This document shows, one piece after another, positions 37,954 through 61,100 of a DNA stretch of 64,000 nucleotides (its first letter is position 1; every line of letters begins with the position of its first letter). The notes beneath the pieces were generated by a model. The model searched no databases. It was not told where the DNA came from and saw only the letters and a program-made list of their open reading frames with translations. The position numbers and the translations under genes were made by a program. The stretch covers positions 10,380,953-10,444,952 of the forward strand of contig NC_088324.1 in NCBI RefSeq assembly GCF_910592395.1. The letters run 5' to 3'. The DNA is from Lineus longissimus (taxonomy: Eukaryota; Nemertea; Pilidiophora; Heteronemertea; Lineidae).

Positions 37954-38131
37954 ACAGTAGAACCTATCTATTAAGGACACCCTCCGGACTGACAAATGCT
38001 GTCCTTAATAGAGAGGTGTCCTGATTAGAGAGGTCAAATTGAATGGAAAGTACCAATTTGGGACAAAAACTAGTGTCCATAACAGAGAGGTCGTCCTTAA
38101 TAGAGAGGTGTCCGCTAAGGGAGGTTCCACT
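37954..38131. mobile_element. MITE-like element with imperfect terminal inverted repeats
   Basis: The left end (about 37954-37980, AGTAGAACCTATCTATTAAG then GACACC) matches the reverse complement of the right end (about 38102-38131) over roughly 25 bases with several mismatches. Internal copies of TTAATAGAGAGGTGTCC lie at 38005-38021 and 38097-38113. There is no coding capacity. Repeats of this kind are common in marine invertebrates, to my recollection. It sits exactly between two convergent genes. Confidence 0.5.
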
Positions 38132-40603
38132 ATTGTTGTTATTACTTTTTTACCTACAGATACAAGCCATACATGCTGCCACCCAGGCAAAACATACAGA
38201 ACTTAAAACATTGAGATGAAGAGCAAATTTTCATAAAAATAATATATTTACAGAACAAATATACAGTTCTACACCAGTATGCTCATAGATGAATGACTAA
38301 CATCATAAATGAATACAGGAGCAAAAACAATGCAATATCCTAAACCAATACAGTAGCATCCGAGGTGAATTTTCAGACGTCCCGTGGCAGACATCTCACT
38401 GTGCTAAGTCGATTTCTCTCAAGGGAACTAACTTGAACTCTTTATCAGACCAGCATTCTACTGAGATGTCACACTTCGCGGAGCCAGCTGAGAAACCCTT
38501 CTGTGGAAGCAAAGGAGCCAACATACCGCTCTTCACTTGGCCTGGTATATTACAATACAACTTATAGGGCCAGTGTTCATTGCTGGTTTATCAAACATCC
38601 TGAAATAGCGCATAATGCATCCAACAAAAGCGTGCCGAGATTTTCAAATATCAGTTCTGTACATCATACTCGCAAGTCATCATAATGCATGTACAATCAA
38701 TTCCAACTAAAGTCTCAATCCCAACATAAACAAGATTAGAACCATGCACACCTGTATTAGAGAAATGAATGTTTGAAATGGACAATAACTTAGAAGAAGA
38801 TACACAATATACAAAATCTACAGAGAGAGAAACTACAACATTGTGCCAATGTCATTGCCCCATTCTTTAAAGGCATATGCTGTTCATTGAAAACCAATTT
38901 TCATCACTTTGACACAAGGAAATACAATGAACTGCACATGCCTTTAAAAAACTACATGTACCGGTACACAGCTGGGGATCGAGTCACTATGCTGATAACC
39001 CTACTCGGCACCCAGCCGTAGGCCTAGTTGCACACAAGAACAGTGTGAATGCAGAGAGACTTCAGCTGGACACTGTGAAGAATCCGCCTAATCTTCATTA
39101 TGCACATTTGAGAGAACATCTCAAAAACATTGGTTTTTTGTGATTTTTATTTCGCAAGATAGCAAAATTTTAAGTTCGCCATTCAGATATAATTTTCAAT
39201 TCCCCACACCTGTATGCACATGTATGCAAATTGTACGTCAAATTTACAAATGCCCACATTAACATTCACAGCATCATACTCATTTCGTGAAAGAAGAGCA
39301 CTGCCTTCAGAGGATCCCCACAAGAATAATATAACAAGAGAAACTGAGGCAACAGGAGACGGTAATGATTTACATTTCACCACCATCCCGACAATCTATG
39401 ACATTTTACAACAAGTCATTGGTATTTACAATGTAAATACAGGAACTCATATCAAACTGGAGGTACACCAAACACCATGAGGGTGGAGCCAAGAAGTAGG
39501 CTAACAACAGCAAGGCAGCAGAGGAGAAATGAGAGCTCCATCTGAGCAGTGGCCAGTATTTAGTGAGACGCCAAATACCGACAGTGAGGTTTTGATTTCT
39601 ATTCTAAAACACCTCCGAACCAGAGCCTAAAACTTATATATTTTAAGGCATCTGCTTTCGACACATTTATATCAACACAAAAGGTTATGGCTGTCTTACA
39701 TGTACCTGAACCTCTGCTGTGGTCAAAATGAGGCTTATACATAATCCATTATAAAAATGAAACATTGCAACAAAGGTGTTTCAGAATATCTCTCCTCAGA
39801 CCAACATATATATGCAAACACACCAAATTCAAACTGATTACAGTCGTAGAAAACCCAGACCCCATATCTACACATCCCCAAATCCTATATGCGTATATAT
39901 GCCTATATATGCACCTTGAAAACATGTCAAGAAAGCCTCATGCTAATTTTTCCAGAAAAACACCAAAATCCTAAGCACATATTTTGCATAAAACTGAGAT
40001 ACGAATGAAGCATTTACCTCATTTAAGTCACATACTTTCGGCTCTACCTAAGAACACCGAAAAATCTGGGTCAGAAGTTGTCATCCACAAGAGCCTCCCT
40101 GCTCAGAGGATTAAACGGCAGTATAGTTAAACCCATTTTTTGATGATTCGCTTGTGACAGTGATCAAGTTTGGTGGTTACGCACAATTCAGATTCGTGTC
40201 AAGTGTTGCTCTTCTGAACAAACAAGCTTTTCAACAGACTTACCGTACTCTGAGCACCTGACAATGAGACACAGCCAGTCTGCATAGCAACTTTTCAACC
40301 ACCAAACAGGATACAGGCAAACTTGCATAAGTTGGCAGAAATATAAAGTACCAGGTATAAATTCTTAATATCAAATCGATTTATCTGAAGAAGATAGTGC
40401 AAGGAACAGAATTATCAATGACCTCAGTTGAACAGATTTTTCTCAGATGAATTGAAAATGAGCAAAGACCAGCTAATTGGTAACTACTTTTTACTAAGAA
40501 CTACACGTACATGTATGGCATCTCACCGAATCATACCATATGCCAACTTATGCAAGTTCACTTGCAAATTTAATACATATGTCTTTCAACCAAATCCTGT
40601 GAC
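38132..40603 (-). other. Probable 3' UTR of the GPR107/108 gene
   Basis: The stop of the minus-strand gene is at 40604-40606, and no other gene is recognised before the MITE-like element. On the minus strand an AATAAA is present at 39146-39151, so the 3' UTR may be about 1.4 kb or longer. The stretch has only short chance ORFs. Confidence 0.35.
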
Positions 40604-49491
<8,888 letters not shown>

Positions 49492-49626
49492 TTTATTTTT
49501 TTATTTGTGAGGTGACGTCACGGCTGAGGTCGGGCAATGTTTAGTTTCCATCGACAAAACGACGAAAGTAGCTGACAGCTGATTTTGTCATTTTTAGCAT
49601 CATCTAAAACCACTGTTTATATAAAG
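49492..49626. promoter_or_regulatory. Divergent promoter between GPR107/108 and FMO
   Basis: GPR107/108 starts leftward at 49491. A probable FMO 5' UTR exon ends at a good donor (ATAAAG|GTGAGT, 49626/49627) and is spliced to an acceptor at 50015-50016 (TTCCAG) just before the FMO ATG. Transcripts in both directions therefore start within about 130 bp. A perfect CRE palindrome TGACGTCA lies at 49513-49520. No TATA box is needed or certain. Confidence 0.55.
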
Positions 49627-50021
49627 GTGAGTGACTGACATCAACTTTGCAGTTGCTGAACCATTAGATAAAAGTTTAAGAGTCATTTTGATACCACTGA
49701 ATCGTACTTTATTTGTTCCTATATCTAGATATGTTCTTCCCAAAAAGGTATCACATGATGTCATTGATGATCATTATTGTATATGATGATCATGATATAT
49801 TGATAATGTTCAGGAAATACATCCATGCGCACTACATGCAATGCATGAATATCATGAAAGTCATGACTGTGTCTCATTCATCAATTTCTTCAAAGACTTT
49901 CCTTTTTGAACTTAGTTAAGTGACAGTTTCGCAACACAATCCATCACACTGTTGCACAGTTCCCAATCTTGATTGAGTTGAAAAAAAAATTATCCTCTTG
50001 GTGCTATGTCTTCCAGATAAA

Positions 50022-52646
50022 ATGCCTTCCAAACGAGTCGCAGTCATTGGAGCTGGAGCCAGTGGCCTCACCGCAATAAAATGCTGTCTCGATGAGGGCT
50101 TGGAACCAGTCTGCTATGAGAAGACATCTGATATTGGTGGACTTTGGAACTTTCGTCAGAGCGCTGAGGAGGATGTTGCTTGCGTCATGCAGTCGACGGT
50201 GATCAACACCAGCAAGGAAATGATGTCATACAGTGACTTTCCCATCCCTGCTGATAGCCCGAACTTCATGCACCACACCTACATCCAGAAATACTTCAAT
50301 CTTTATGCTAAAAAGTTCAATCTTAGGAAGCATATTGAGTTTAACACTGAAGTAGAGATCATCAGAAAAGCAAAGGACTTTCACACAACTGGCAGGTGGG
50401 AAATAAAGGTGGGTTTTGGTTACATTGGCTAATTAGATGTGACGATTGAGTAGCTATAGGGCGCTCAGTTGATGATCTCTTTATGACAAATGTGCATGTG
50501 ATAATTGATATGCATTTTCCTGACCCACTATACGATCAGCTTGGCCCTTTTAGCCACTACTTCATGGTTTTTAGTGTGACATTTTACTCCAGGCAAGATC
50601 TAGAATCACTGACATAACTGATCCTTTTTTGCATCCATTTCTTGGCAGATACTCTCTTCTGATACAAAAGAAGAAAAGACCGAAATATTTGATGCAGTCT
50701 TCCTTTGCACTGGTCATCACGCAAAACCCCATATGGCAAAGTTTGACGGGGAGGAGGATTTCAAGGGCAAGCGTCTTCACACCCACTACTATCGGGAATA
50801 CCCAACGGAGTATGCAGGGCAAAGAGCTGTCGTTGTGGGGATGGGGAACTCGGGATTGGATGTGGCTGTGGAGTTGAGCCGCATTGCTAGTCAGGTAGAG
50901 TACATTGTGTATTTCTTTCGAGGGCTGAGTGTACACAGGAACTTCTGCAGCAGTTTTTTATCACTAACTCTTCTAGAGGGTTGAAAGCTAGCTTCCAGAT
51001 TCTTTGGTGACTCTCAACTTTAGTTTCCAAGATCTCAATAAAATAACTGATCAAGAAAATATTTTATTTAATTCTGTAGAAATTTTTTATTCAATTCCGT
51101 AGTGAGCTGTCAACACGTACCAATTGATAATTTTTCTTCAGGTTTACGTGGCTGCAAGACGCGGCGCCTGGATCTTGAATAGAGTGGCAGACAACGGTCT
51201 CCCACTTGACATTGCGTACACAACACGTGCAATCCTAGCCTTCCGCAAACGCTTCATAGGGCTTGCCCGACACATCATACAGAAGCAACTCAATAAACGA
51301 TTTGACCATTCGCTGTATGGTATCCGACCGGAGCACACCATCGACCAACAACACCCAACAATAAATGATGATCTTCCAAACAGAATCTTAAATGGTTCAA
51401 TCTGCATGAGGCCTAATATTGATAGAATTACCAAAACAGGGGTGGAATTTGCAGACGGAACGTTTGAGGAAGATATTGATGTCATATTTTACGCCACTGG
51501 GTATACGTTTGGTTTTCCGTTTTTGGACAAGGATGTGATAGATGTCCAAGATAATCGAGTCAATCTGTACAAGTACATCTTCCCACCTGACCTCGGCCAT
51601 CCGACTCTGGCCGTCCTCGGCTGCATCCAGCCTCTTGGTGCTGTTATGCCGATCAGTGAGATGCAGGCTAGATTGGCGACTAGAGTATTCAAGGTAAAGA
51701 TGATGTTGCCATAAGAGGGCTTTCGTTTTGATCCTGGGGTATGCGGGTTGTTAGTGTTTGTCTCCAAGGTGATGTCAGTCCTAGTCTTGAAACTTAGGAT
51801 TGACAAACAGAGTCGATATTATGGGCAAAGTCAACGCAAACATATCAATACATTGTAAGTTGATCTGCCTTCCCACGGGATAGAAATTCTGTATTTCTCA
51901 ATTTGTCTCTTTCTCAGGGTGATGTTTCCCTACCATCCAACCAGCAGATGTGGGATGACATCAACGCCACAGCAGACACCATGGCGAAGCAGTATTATGC
52001 TTCTCAGCGACATACGATCCAGGTTGACTACATCCCATACATGGATGAACTGGCCGCAATGACTGGCTGTGCTCCCCAGATCAGTAAGTACACCTAACAT
52101 CTGCCTTATACTTAGTATGCTCTTGTCGCAGCTTACATCTTGCACCCAGTATCCCATATCTCATATGCTGTGATTTTGGTCTTTGCTTTCTCATCATCAA
52201 AAGTAGTTAGGGGGGGGGGGGGTAGCATTACTTGGCAAGAACATTCAGATCGGTTGTGCCTTGACACCCAACTGGGCAGGCTGGATACCAAATTGAGAGC
52301 TGGGCGATGTCACAGCGATCTGCACCCACCCCTTTCCTGTCCAGTCTTTCTCAGTGAAAATATTGAAAGAAACATCATTCTTTTTCCAGGTAAACTACTC
52401 TTCAGCGATCCCAAGCTCGCGTGCAAGGTTTATTTTGGACCATGCGTGCCGTATCATTACCGACTTCACGGCCACGGAAAGTGGGATGGAGCAAAGAAGG
52501 CCACTGAGACTGTGTGGGAGCGTATGGAGAAACCACTAAGGACTCGTCAGGGCGCCAAAAGTCCTCCAGAAAATCAGATGTGGAACATATTCATCTACTT
52601 TCTGTTACCGGCAGTTATTTTGTATCTTTTGAGATATTTGTTTTGA
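50022..52646 (+). CDS. Flavin-containing monooxygenase, 5 exons, complete
   Basis: NADPH- and FAD-dependent monooxygenase that oxygenates soft nucleophiles (N and S) in the endoplasmic reticulum. Exons: 50022-50408, 50649-50894, 51142-51693, 51918-52083, 52390-52646; 1608 nt, 535 aa, the usual length of animal FMOs. The FAD-binding GxGxxG is GAGASG at residues 10-15. The FMO-identifying F-x-G-x3-H-x3-Y is at 167-177 (FKGKRLHTHYY). The NADPH-binding GMGNSG is at 193-198, and the ATGY motif at 329-332. A hydrophobic C-terminal anchor spans about residues 514-535. The ATG follows a 5' UTR acceptor by five bases and is the only sensible start. The FMO subtype cannot be resolved. Confidence 0.96.
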
Positions 52647-53710
52647 AGAAAGACTGTCCATATACATAATGCTATAGAATTTTGACACTTATAGGCCTAC
52701 GCAATTTGTCAAAAGTTCGAAATATGTTATATAATCAGAAAATTTCCTCTTGCGTAAATATGTACTGTACTGAGATTATAAATTTGACTTTAATTCATCC
52801 AACAGTATGCAGATGGCTCCCAAATCAATCTTAATATAATTGATTGAGAGCGAAGCAGGTGCTATCTTACATTGTGATGTTTATTACCATGATGTCACAA
52901 CTCAAAATGAGTTGCAGGATCACATGTGCCCAGTGTGATGATCAAACGTCGGGCCAGACATGAAATTTATGTTAGACCAACATGGAGTTCATAAAATGAA
53001 TCTATTTTAGGTTTAATTCGCAGCTTTGTTTTGGGATGGAATGAAAATGGTTCAGTGTTTGAACCTCTGCCGTGTGTGGTGTACATGTACCCCTTCAATG
53101 ATGTTATGAAACCAGCACTTCAGCCTACATTAATAAACCTTCACGATCACATAAATTGCGCAGAAACCCAAATTTCATTAAGGGCACTGGGACAGTAGGC
53201 CAGATCAGGTCACTCATTGACCGAGGTGACCAAAGTAAAACACATAATTGGTGAATTCAATTGATCATACTATTAGGGGATGACCATAGTCTACTTTACT
53301 GAGACCCGGCCACATGTGGAACCCACATGATATCATTTACGTAGAACAGGATAATCACAAATTGTTCATGGTAGTTGGTAGTTTGGACCTTGTTACTAAG
53401 TTGTGCAGATTAAAAGTTCATAATGGGGACAGATTTGAAAGTTGGACACAGCTGGCTTTTTCTGGTTTTGTAACATTTTGTCATGAATTGATGAGCTTAC
53501 TGCAGCCCTCAGTAGGCTGGATGATGTAGAAGCAAAACTGATTAGTGTGTACTACCAGATGTTTTGGTTGTAATTGTACCACTTTACCTCTGCACCTAAA
53601 TGTTTTCATAAAAAAATCATTTACATGTACATTCTATTGTGCCTTAAAAGCTTATTACAACATTGACAATGTACTTTTTATATTAGAAATAAAGATACAA
53701 ATTACATAAA
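52647..53710 (+). other. FMO 3' UTR with two polyadenylation signals
   Basis: AATAAA at 53132-53137 and at 53688-53693 give plausible short and long 3' ends. There is no competing gene on either strand. Confidence 0.45.
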
Positions 53711-53758
53711 ATTCTTTGTTTTGGCCAGCTCTACTCGGTGCATCGACATTGCTTGAGG

Positions 53759-53835
53759 CAGTGACGACACCCTGTCAGTGACAACACCCTGTCAGTGACG
53801 ACACCCTGTCAGTGACGACACTCTGTCAGTGACAC
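53759..53835 (+). repeat. 17 bp minisatellite (CAGTGACGACACCCTGT), 4.5 units
   Basis: Units at 53759, 53776, 53793 and 53810 differ by single bases; a partial unit follows. It lies just beyond the FMO polyadenylation site. Confidence 0.9.
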
Positions 53836-55730
53836 AAGTTTTGGAACACTCGGTCTGAAAAAAGTTCATGCTGTTCTTGACATTCTGTACCCAGGATATC
53901 CTCAGAGAACAGCATTCTGTCAGTGCAAGGGTGGCCTTGGTGGAGAGGGTTTGAGAGCTTTCGCCACTTTCAATGATTGCTGACATCATCACTGTGGACA
54001 ATGATGCGCTTCGATGTATTACAGGAAAGAAGAGTCAATCTTCTTTGTTATTTATCTCAGCCACATTAGACTCCCTTGGGCAGTCCATTGCATCATCCAA
54101 ATTGGATCTCCTTTGGGTGAAGGAAATGGCCAGTCCACTGCCTCTGCAGTGTAAGCCACATTGATATTGTGTACTTTGTCATTTGGCCACAGTGATCATG
54201 CTCCCAGGATGACATCTGCTATGCAGATCACTGAACCTTCAGTCCCATGAAAAAAGGTGTGGTCGTGCCATTTCAGCTTAACCAAGTCTTTGATTGCTTT
54301 CCTTCCATCTGCCACTCAAGTCAAAAGGCCTATCTATCGATTAATGACTCCATCTGTACCACTTATTGTATCACCTATCCACGAGATCAATATGACTACA
54401 TTGTTTAAACTTGCATTGTAGGTAGGTCGATTGTTGACTTCACCCATTGTGTTTGGGCTGGGATTTTGTACATGGTCACTTGTTGTGACTGGTTTCTTCT
54501 TGATGTCACAATGTCCGTTGAGAATGAGTTCAATGTTCTAAGCATCAATTAAGCATTGAAAGGGTTAAAGTGGAACACCATCAGGGGGTCGGCCACTGGT
54601 GGCGTCCAGGTGACCTAAATTTGCCCCCCCCCAGCAGGAAGTTTACGACGCCCTGATTACAAGAGCTGCATGGGTGATTGTTAAAAGATTGTGTAAATTT
54701 TGCTGTGAAAACTTAGCTTTTGGTCACTTCCCAAATATTAATCCAGCCCACCTGCATGGCCACTCTGACAACTGCCAAAAATCTCCATTTAATTAGGGGA
54801 AATGTGTCAGGGCCAGAAGGGTGGGGGACTGTGGGACAGAGTCATTGGATATTTGGGATAAAAGGTGGTGCTCTGTCCCCCCCCCCCCCAGCAATTATGT
54901 CTCAGTCAATCCCTTAAGATTTATATCATAGTAATTAGTTTTGACGCCCATTCACCTTAATCTGTCATTGAACGAAAGGGAGGACATTTTTTCTAGGGGA
55001 CAGAAGTTTACTGTTACACGGACTCATAAAATCATTCTAAGAGAGGAGCATACTGTGTTGACGTGTTTAGGCCAGTTGAGGCATGTCCGTACACATAGGC
55101 GTATTACAGGCGAAAAACAGGGCTATTGTACTCATGGCTTAAACACTTTGACACAGTATATTGATATAAATTGACTGTCCAGGACTGCCAGTGCAGGGTC
55201 AACAATGCTACTTTGTTGAAAAGGCTTATCAAAGACCAGGTCAAACTTGAAATGACATCTCCAAAGTGTCGCACTTTTCATTGTTTCTTGGAAGTCACTT
55301 GACGCAGACACTCGAGAGAAATTTGTTTACTCAAAGATGCACTGCGAGCATTAGAAGTCAAGTATGGCATGATCATGACTTCCAGAGTGACGTGATAAAT
55401 CAATGCCTGCGTCACAGGTCCAAATGGCATGATCAGGAACAGGGAATTAGAGTCAATTTTATGCCGATTGATCGCATCAGAGGAAGAGTCCCATGAACTA
55501 GCAACTGCCCTCAAAAAACAACTGGTCTGGTATGCTTCAGGAATTGCACTTATTCACCAATGGATTTGGACTCCCCGAAGTTTCCAATCAACAGTCTGCG
55601 ATAAATTAAACGAACTTAACAGATCGTGTGTACTACTGCATGTATCTCGGCACAGTGAAACTGCATGAGTGACAGATGTCAATCATCAAAGGACAAACTG
55701 GCAAACAAATGACGAAACTGAATACGAAGT
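53836..55730. other. Intergenic region between convergent FMO and glutamine synthetase
   Basis: No recognised gene. It contains two C-rich homopolymers (about 54626 and 54877), with similar wording before each (runs ending in CCCCAGCA). Otherwise nothing notable. Confidence 0.4.
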
Positions 55731-58138
55731 TTTATTTTCAACCATTTGTCTTTATTATCAGTAATGATTCTGACAAGCTAACATACATGCAAGTTCACAT
55801 ACAACCGACATCGCATCCAATTCACAGGCTATTAATGAGAGCATAGGCCATGAAAATATTCAGTATATGCTTTTTCAACTGGGGCACCCTACGATATATA
55901 TGGGCCACCACCTTATAAACCCAGACCGGAGGTTGACACCGTCCTCAGTTTTTATATTTCACCCTGCAGCATGAAGGATACCACTGTGTACAACTCCCAA
56001 TCTTTACGGTTTCACAATAGCCAAAACAGTCAAGGTAAAGTGGTACAATTATGGTCCTTGCAGTGTAGAAAACAGCTTGCAGTACACATTATGCACACAG
56101 AAGCTACAATCGCATCATCTTACCTTATGACAAAGAAAAACGTCACAGACCAATGATACACTGGTTCATCATGTGATTAAACTTATTCTGGCCAGCAGAC
56201 TTGCCCACCGAAATCCTTAGTCCCAAGAAATTTTATGAAAGGGGTGACAGGCACTCATTGGGGTCCTTTCACCCCTTCATGAAAGAGCCTATCGAGCAAT
56301 TTGTCGCCCACAACCATTTGATTAACCAATGTAAATAACAAAAAATCACAACTTTTTTGAAAGAGTTCACTTTATATTACAGTCCAGTGTGTTAAAGCAT
56401 ATGAGGCCCGGTAACCTTGCAATACTTTTTTTGCATGCGAGGCAACATCCACAGTCAATTTGAATGGAAACATATGTTACGGGGCAGCTGTCGCAAAACC
56501 AATCACGTCATTCACGATCATCAAATTATTATCTTCTTTTAAAAAATAAGAACTGGCAATACGGATTCATTCAAACTGGCTTCAAGCAGGGCTGTCACAT
56601 TTAAGTTGGGTAGGACAACAAAACATTTCTAAGGGAGAATCCCCCGTCCTGCTTGTCCCATTTTATGCCAACTACCAAGCCCGACCATCTATAGTCAAGT
56701 TCAAATTTAGTACTGGCTACCACCAAGATGGAATGATTACATAAAAATAACAACTTTGGAAGCACAACCTTCACAATCACATACAATTTGCATTGATCTA
56801 AAAATATATATATCTTCATACAAAACTATAAGGAATTTCCCATTAAAATTTTAACATTGGGCTCTGCCAATTCCAAATTATCTTCCGTTTCAGGCAGATG
56901 TACACACTTGAAGTTGCACAAAATGTATGTTAACATGTGGTGCAACTCAACACGACTTGCATAATCCTCGTAATGTTCCGGGTAAAACAGACTCGTGTTC
57001 TTGCAATCAAACATTGTTCTCCAGTTAGGGAGGTTATCGTAAGGAAATGACCTTAATTTCATGCCCGACAATTGGCAGAGCCCCAATTTAACCACAACCA
57101 CCACACGCTTTGGTTAGACAATTAACTAGCCCACATGGACATCGATCAGTGGTATATCTACTGCGAGTCACTGAACACCATATTTGGGAACCGGTAATTT
57201 TAAATGCTATAACCGTAGATTAGCCCAAAGAGAATGACTTCAAAGAATTTCTACAACAAACTACTCATTAAAATAAATCTACATTGCAACCTTGCTATAA
57301 CAAACCTCAAGTGAATTCATTTTTTTCGAGAATTGGCATTTCTATAAATCTAATAATCTGACTGGTCAACCAAGCAATCTGCCAGCAGGATCTGTATATG
57401 AACTCACTGACACCTGCCAATCGCACAGCATGTATGCAGGGAAGCTGTCACTGTCGTATGAGTTTTGCAAAGAGGTGTTAACTTGGTCATTTTGACCCTG
57501 GTCTGTTTTGTTCAAAAGCACAGCCTAAACAAACAATTCAGCCAACACCATAATTGACAATTAGACCTGTTGTTGGCCATGGTGATCCAAGAGAGTCTGT
57601 CGTATTCAAGGAGCGCGACCTGTCTGATTATGAATTTGTACTCTTTTTACCGCCCTGAGTTTATAATTGGCTTGGATCGTAAGGAGTTTGTAATAGCAAG
57701 GTTTCACTGTTAAGGCAGGTGATGATACATTTCACTCAAGGATGCAGATTTAACGCACTGACTCACTTCCACATTGATAAAAGTTCACTCACTGTAAATT
57801 AACTTATATGACTGCATTTGGGTATTTTGAAGCATAGAACAGCCCATTTTGTTTTTTATGGCATTATTTCAGATACAAAGATGACTGATGAGATGACAAT
57901 TTGAGAAAAATATTCGGCTTTGTTGAAGGAAATGGTTACAGTAAATGCAAATTCAAGTATTGCAGTTGACCCTGACCCTGTCACGGTCCTTCATCATGTA
58001 CAAGTGTTTACAATAAACCTATCCCCATTGTCCACCTCAATGACATACACACAGCTTTACTTTATCAACAACAAACTTTGCGCAGGATCATGGCCTCGAG
58101 ATGGACAATTCAGCCGAAGACTGTTCAATGGCAATAGT
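55731..58138 (-). other. Probable glutamine synthetase 3' UTR
   Basis: On the minus strand two AATAAA signals lie at 55751-55756 and 55731-55736, about 2.4 kb after the stop codon, with no recognised gene between. The region is AT-rich and has only short ORFs. Long 3' UTRs are common for glutamine synthetase genes. Confidence 0.4.
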
Positions 58139-61100
58139 CTATTCGTTGAGGACACACGTTTTCACGAGAGCTTCCGTCACGGAGTAGGGATCACAATTAG
58201 ACGATGGACGCCTGTCCTCGAGGTACCCACAACCATCTTTCGCACACTGACGTGGGATTCGAATACTGCAGCCGCGGTTGGCGATACCGGCAGAGAAGTC
58301 GTGAATACTTGAGGTTTCGTGCTTGCCTGTTAGGCGGCGTTCGTTGTCCTTGCCTTCCTTTGGATCGTAGGCCTTGATATGACGCATGTGCTGCCCAGCG
58401 AGACGGTCAATGGCTGTCTGTATTACCCTAAAATGATAGACAATTTTTTTAAATTGAGTTTAAATGTAAACAGGTTTAAAGCTAAAAGGTGTGTGCATAA
58501 CTGGGAATTCTATAAGGTGAACACCATTTTAATGCATACAAATACATTTATGATTCTTCCTATCTTTTAAAATCTAATTCACGCATTGCATGCAAGTCAA
58601 CTGACATGAAACATTTCTAAACGTTTAGCTATCTTTGCACAATGGAATATTCTGACATCATAAATAATTCCGATGACTTGAGGTCATAAATCCACTTCTA
58701 TCATAACTGACAAAGCATGCTTACACTTACAGAATAAGGTCAGGCTTACATAATTGATATTTGGACATTGGTCTCGCAATTCAATGGTTTTGAAAACAAT
58801 TGTTGTAACAATGTATTGTCCAGAAGTGTTTTCACTTTTATTTTACGGTGGACTTTTGTCATGCTCTTCACACTCAAGATAATACATGCAAAGATAAGGT
58901 TTTGCATAAACATTTTCATTTGATATCTGAAGATTCACCCGGGCCAACTGGAATTTCCGCATTGGAGGTCATACAACAAAATGAACAATGGACGGAATAT
59001 TCCCACGTCGCGTCACACAAGTCACATGAAACCATACTTACTCCATGCCTCCCTGCTCCCTCATACCGAGTGTACTGAAGTTACAATGAGCACCAGCACC
59101 ATTCCAGTCGCCCTCCATTGGCTTGGGGTCAAGGGTCGCGATGACGCCGAAATCCTCTGCAACACGGTGGAGGATAAATCGAGCTATCCACAGCTCATCA
59201 CCCATCTTGATACCCTCGCATGGTCCGACTTGGAACTCCCACTGAAAATGGATAAAGGAACTTGTATTGTAAAGAAATGTACCAACCGTGGGAATGCCTG
59301 CGAAATATATCATTAGTACTAAACTTTTTAGTGACAGAGGTATGCTTTTTTCATCAGGCCAAGAGACGATCCGAGATCTATTTCATTACAGAAACATCTT
59401 CCGATATATTTGAAATTCATTTCATTTGTCGGTCAATAAAACTTTGGTGGGACCAAATTGAAAGGGCGACATTCTTAGTGAAAATTTTTCTGCCTCTAAA
59501 ACACTTGCAGTGAGGAGAGGCGTTGGCCAAATCACAGTCTCTGCTTGACAGTCTATACAATCACCACACAATAAAGGAAAGGCAGTTTTGCCCACACGCT
59601 CACAAAGAGCGTTACAGTACACTAGATCTATCAATATATTGATGACGATTGGACACCATGTGTTAAATCTGTAACATACACTAACATGACAGATGATATA
59701 GATTATATCATGCACAATAAACAACTTTGCAATCATTTCCACTTCCATGTTTTTAAGAAATTAGAACCAATAATAATGCTGGACTCGTACTATGTACACA
59801 GTCAAATAGATAGCACAACTGCAGGTTGCAAAAGCCAAAGAAGACTGTGTGAAAAACATGGACAGAATGTTACCTGCGCTGGCATAACCTCGGCATTGGT
59901 TCCAGAGACGGTGACACCAGCGTATAGACACGCTCTGTAGTGAGCCTCGACAATGTCACGTCCATACACGCGTCCTGTACCGACACCACAATAGTAGGGT
60001 CCTGAAATGACGAGGAAGAAACCAGGCCTATAGTTAGCGCCAATGATCGGATTATCAAACTGGGATGGGCTGGGTATACCTAGTAAAAGTTCTGTGCTGG
60101 CAAGACATGACCTTTTAGGCAGTTGCAGTGATGCATCTCACTCAGATTTCTAGACAGGCGAAGTTACAGGATCATACACTATCTGCATATCAGTCATTGT
60201 CAGTCAGATGTATCCCCCCCCCCAGCTGAAAACTGGCATGTGCACTATACAATCACATAAGTGATGTTTTTGTGTCAATATCCAAACCCGCAAGCACATA
60301 TTCACTACCATTCCATCAATCATATTCAACGACATTGTCAGCTACAATATGTCAGCATCTGAATTTTCTTACCTTGTGGGCCAGGGAAACCGTTCTTAGG
60401 CCATCCAAATGGGTGTCCGTCAATGTCTAACATGGTATACTCCTGCTCAATTCCAAACCACGGCTTTGTGTCCTTAGATTTTTCCATTACTTCGGCACAC
60501 GTGTGTCTTTTATTTGTTTCTGAAAATAAATTCAGGTATTCATGATTATGCAAGAGATTTTTCAAGACTTGACTATGACATGTATGACATACTCTATGAA
60601 ACAGTCAAGGAACCTGATCATCCAATTCTAATTTTACTTGTCCTTTGCAAGAAGCATTCAAAGAAGTAAGATTTTGAAAAACTCCTACTCCGGCAGACGC
60701 GAATAGGAACTTTTTTATCTGGCCCTGATTTGTTTGTAAACCTACCTGTTGGTTTCCCATTGTATTTTTTCGTCTCGCACAAAACAAGTTTGTTCTTTCC
60801 CCGTCGGAATGGATCTCGGTAAATGGCAACTGGGCAGAGATAGACGTCGGAGTTCGACCCCTCGGCCTGGTATGTACTTGATCCGTCGTAGTTCCACTCT
60901 GGGCATTCTGGGGAGAGAAATTTTTAAAAAACATTCTAAGATCTCGTCACAACTTTGAAACTTCTTTCTTTTAGTTTTACAGGAGATTGTCCTCTCCTGT
61001 GAACAGAATTATAAAAGCCATTTCCAAACCACCTCGTCAACACTGGCAAGTCATTCTGACATCGACATGAGAGACCCAGGGATTGAGCAGCACTGATACT

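Noticed and set aside
49998-50021. Earlier TTG-initiated extension of the FMO frame
   Set aside because: An acceptor at 50015-50016 shows these bases are mostly intron; the ATG at 50022 matches the family start.
53759-53835. Possible CRISPR-like short repeat array
   Set aside because: Units are contiguous 17-mers without spacers in a eukaryotic genome; it is a minisatellite.
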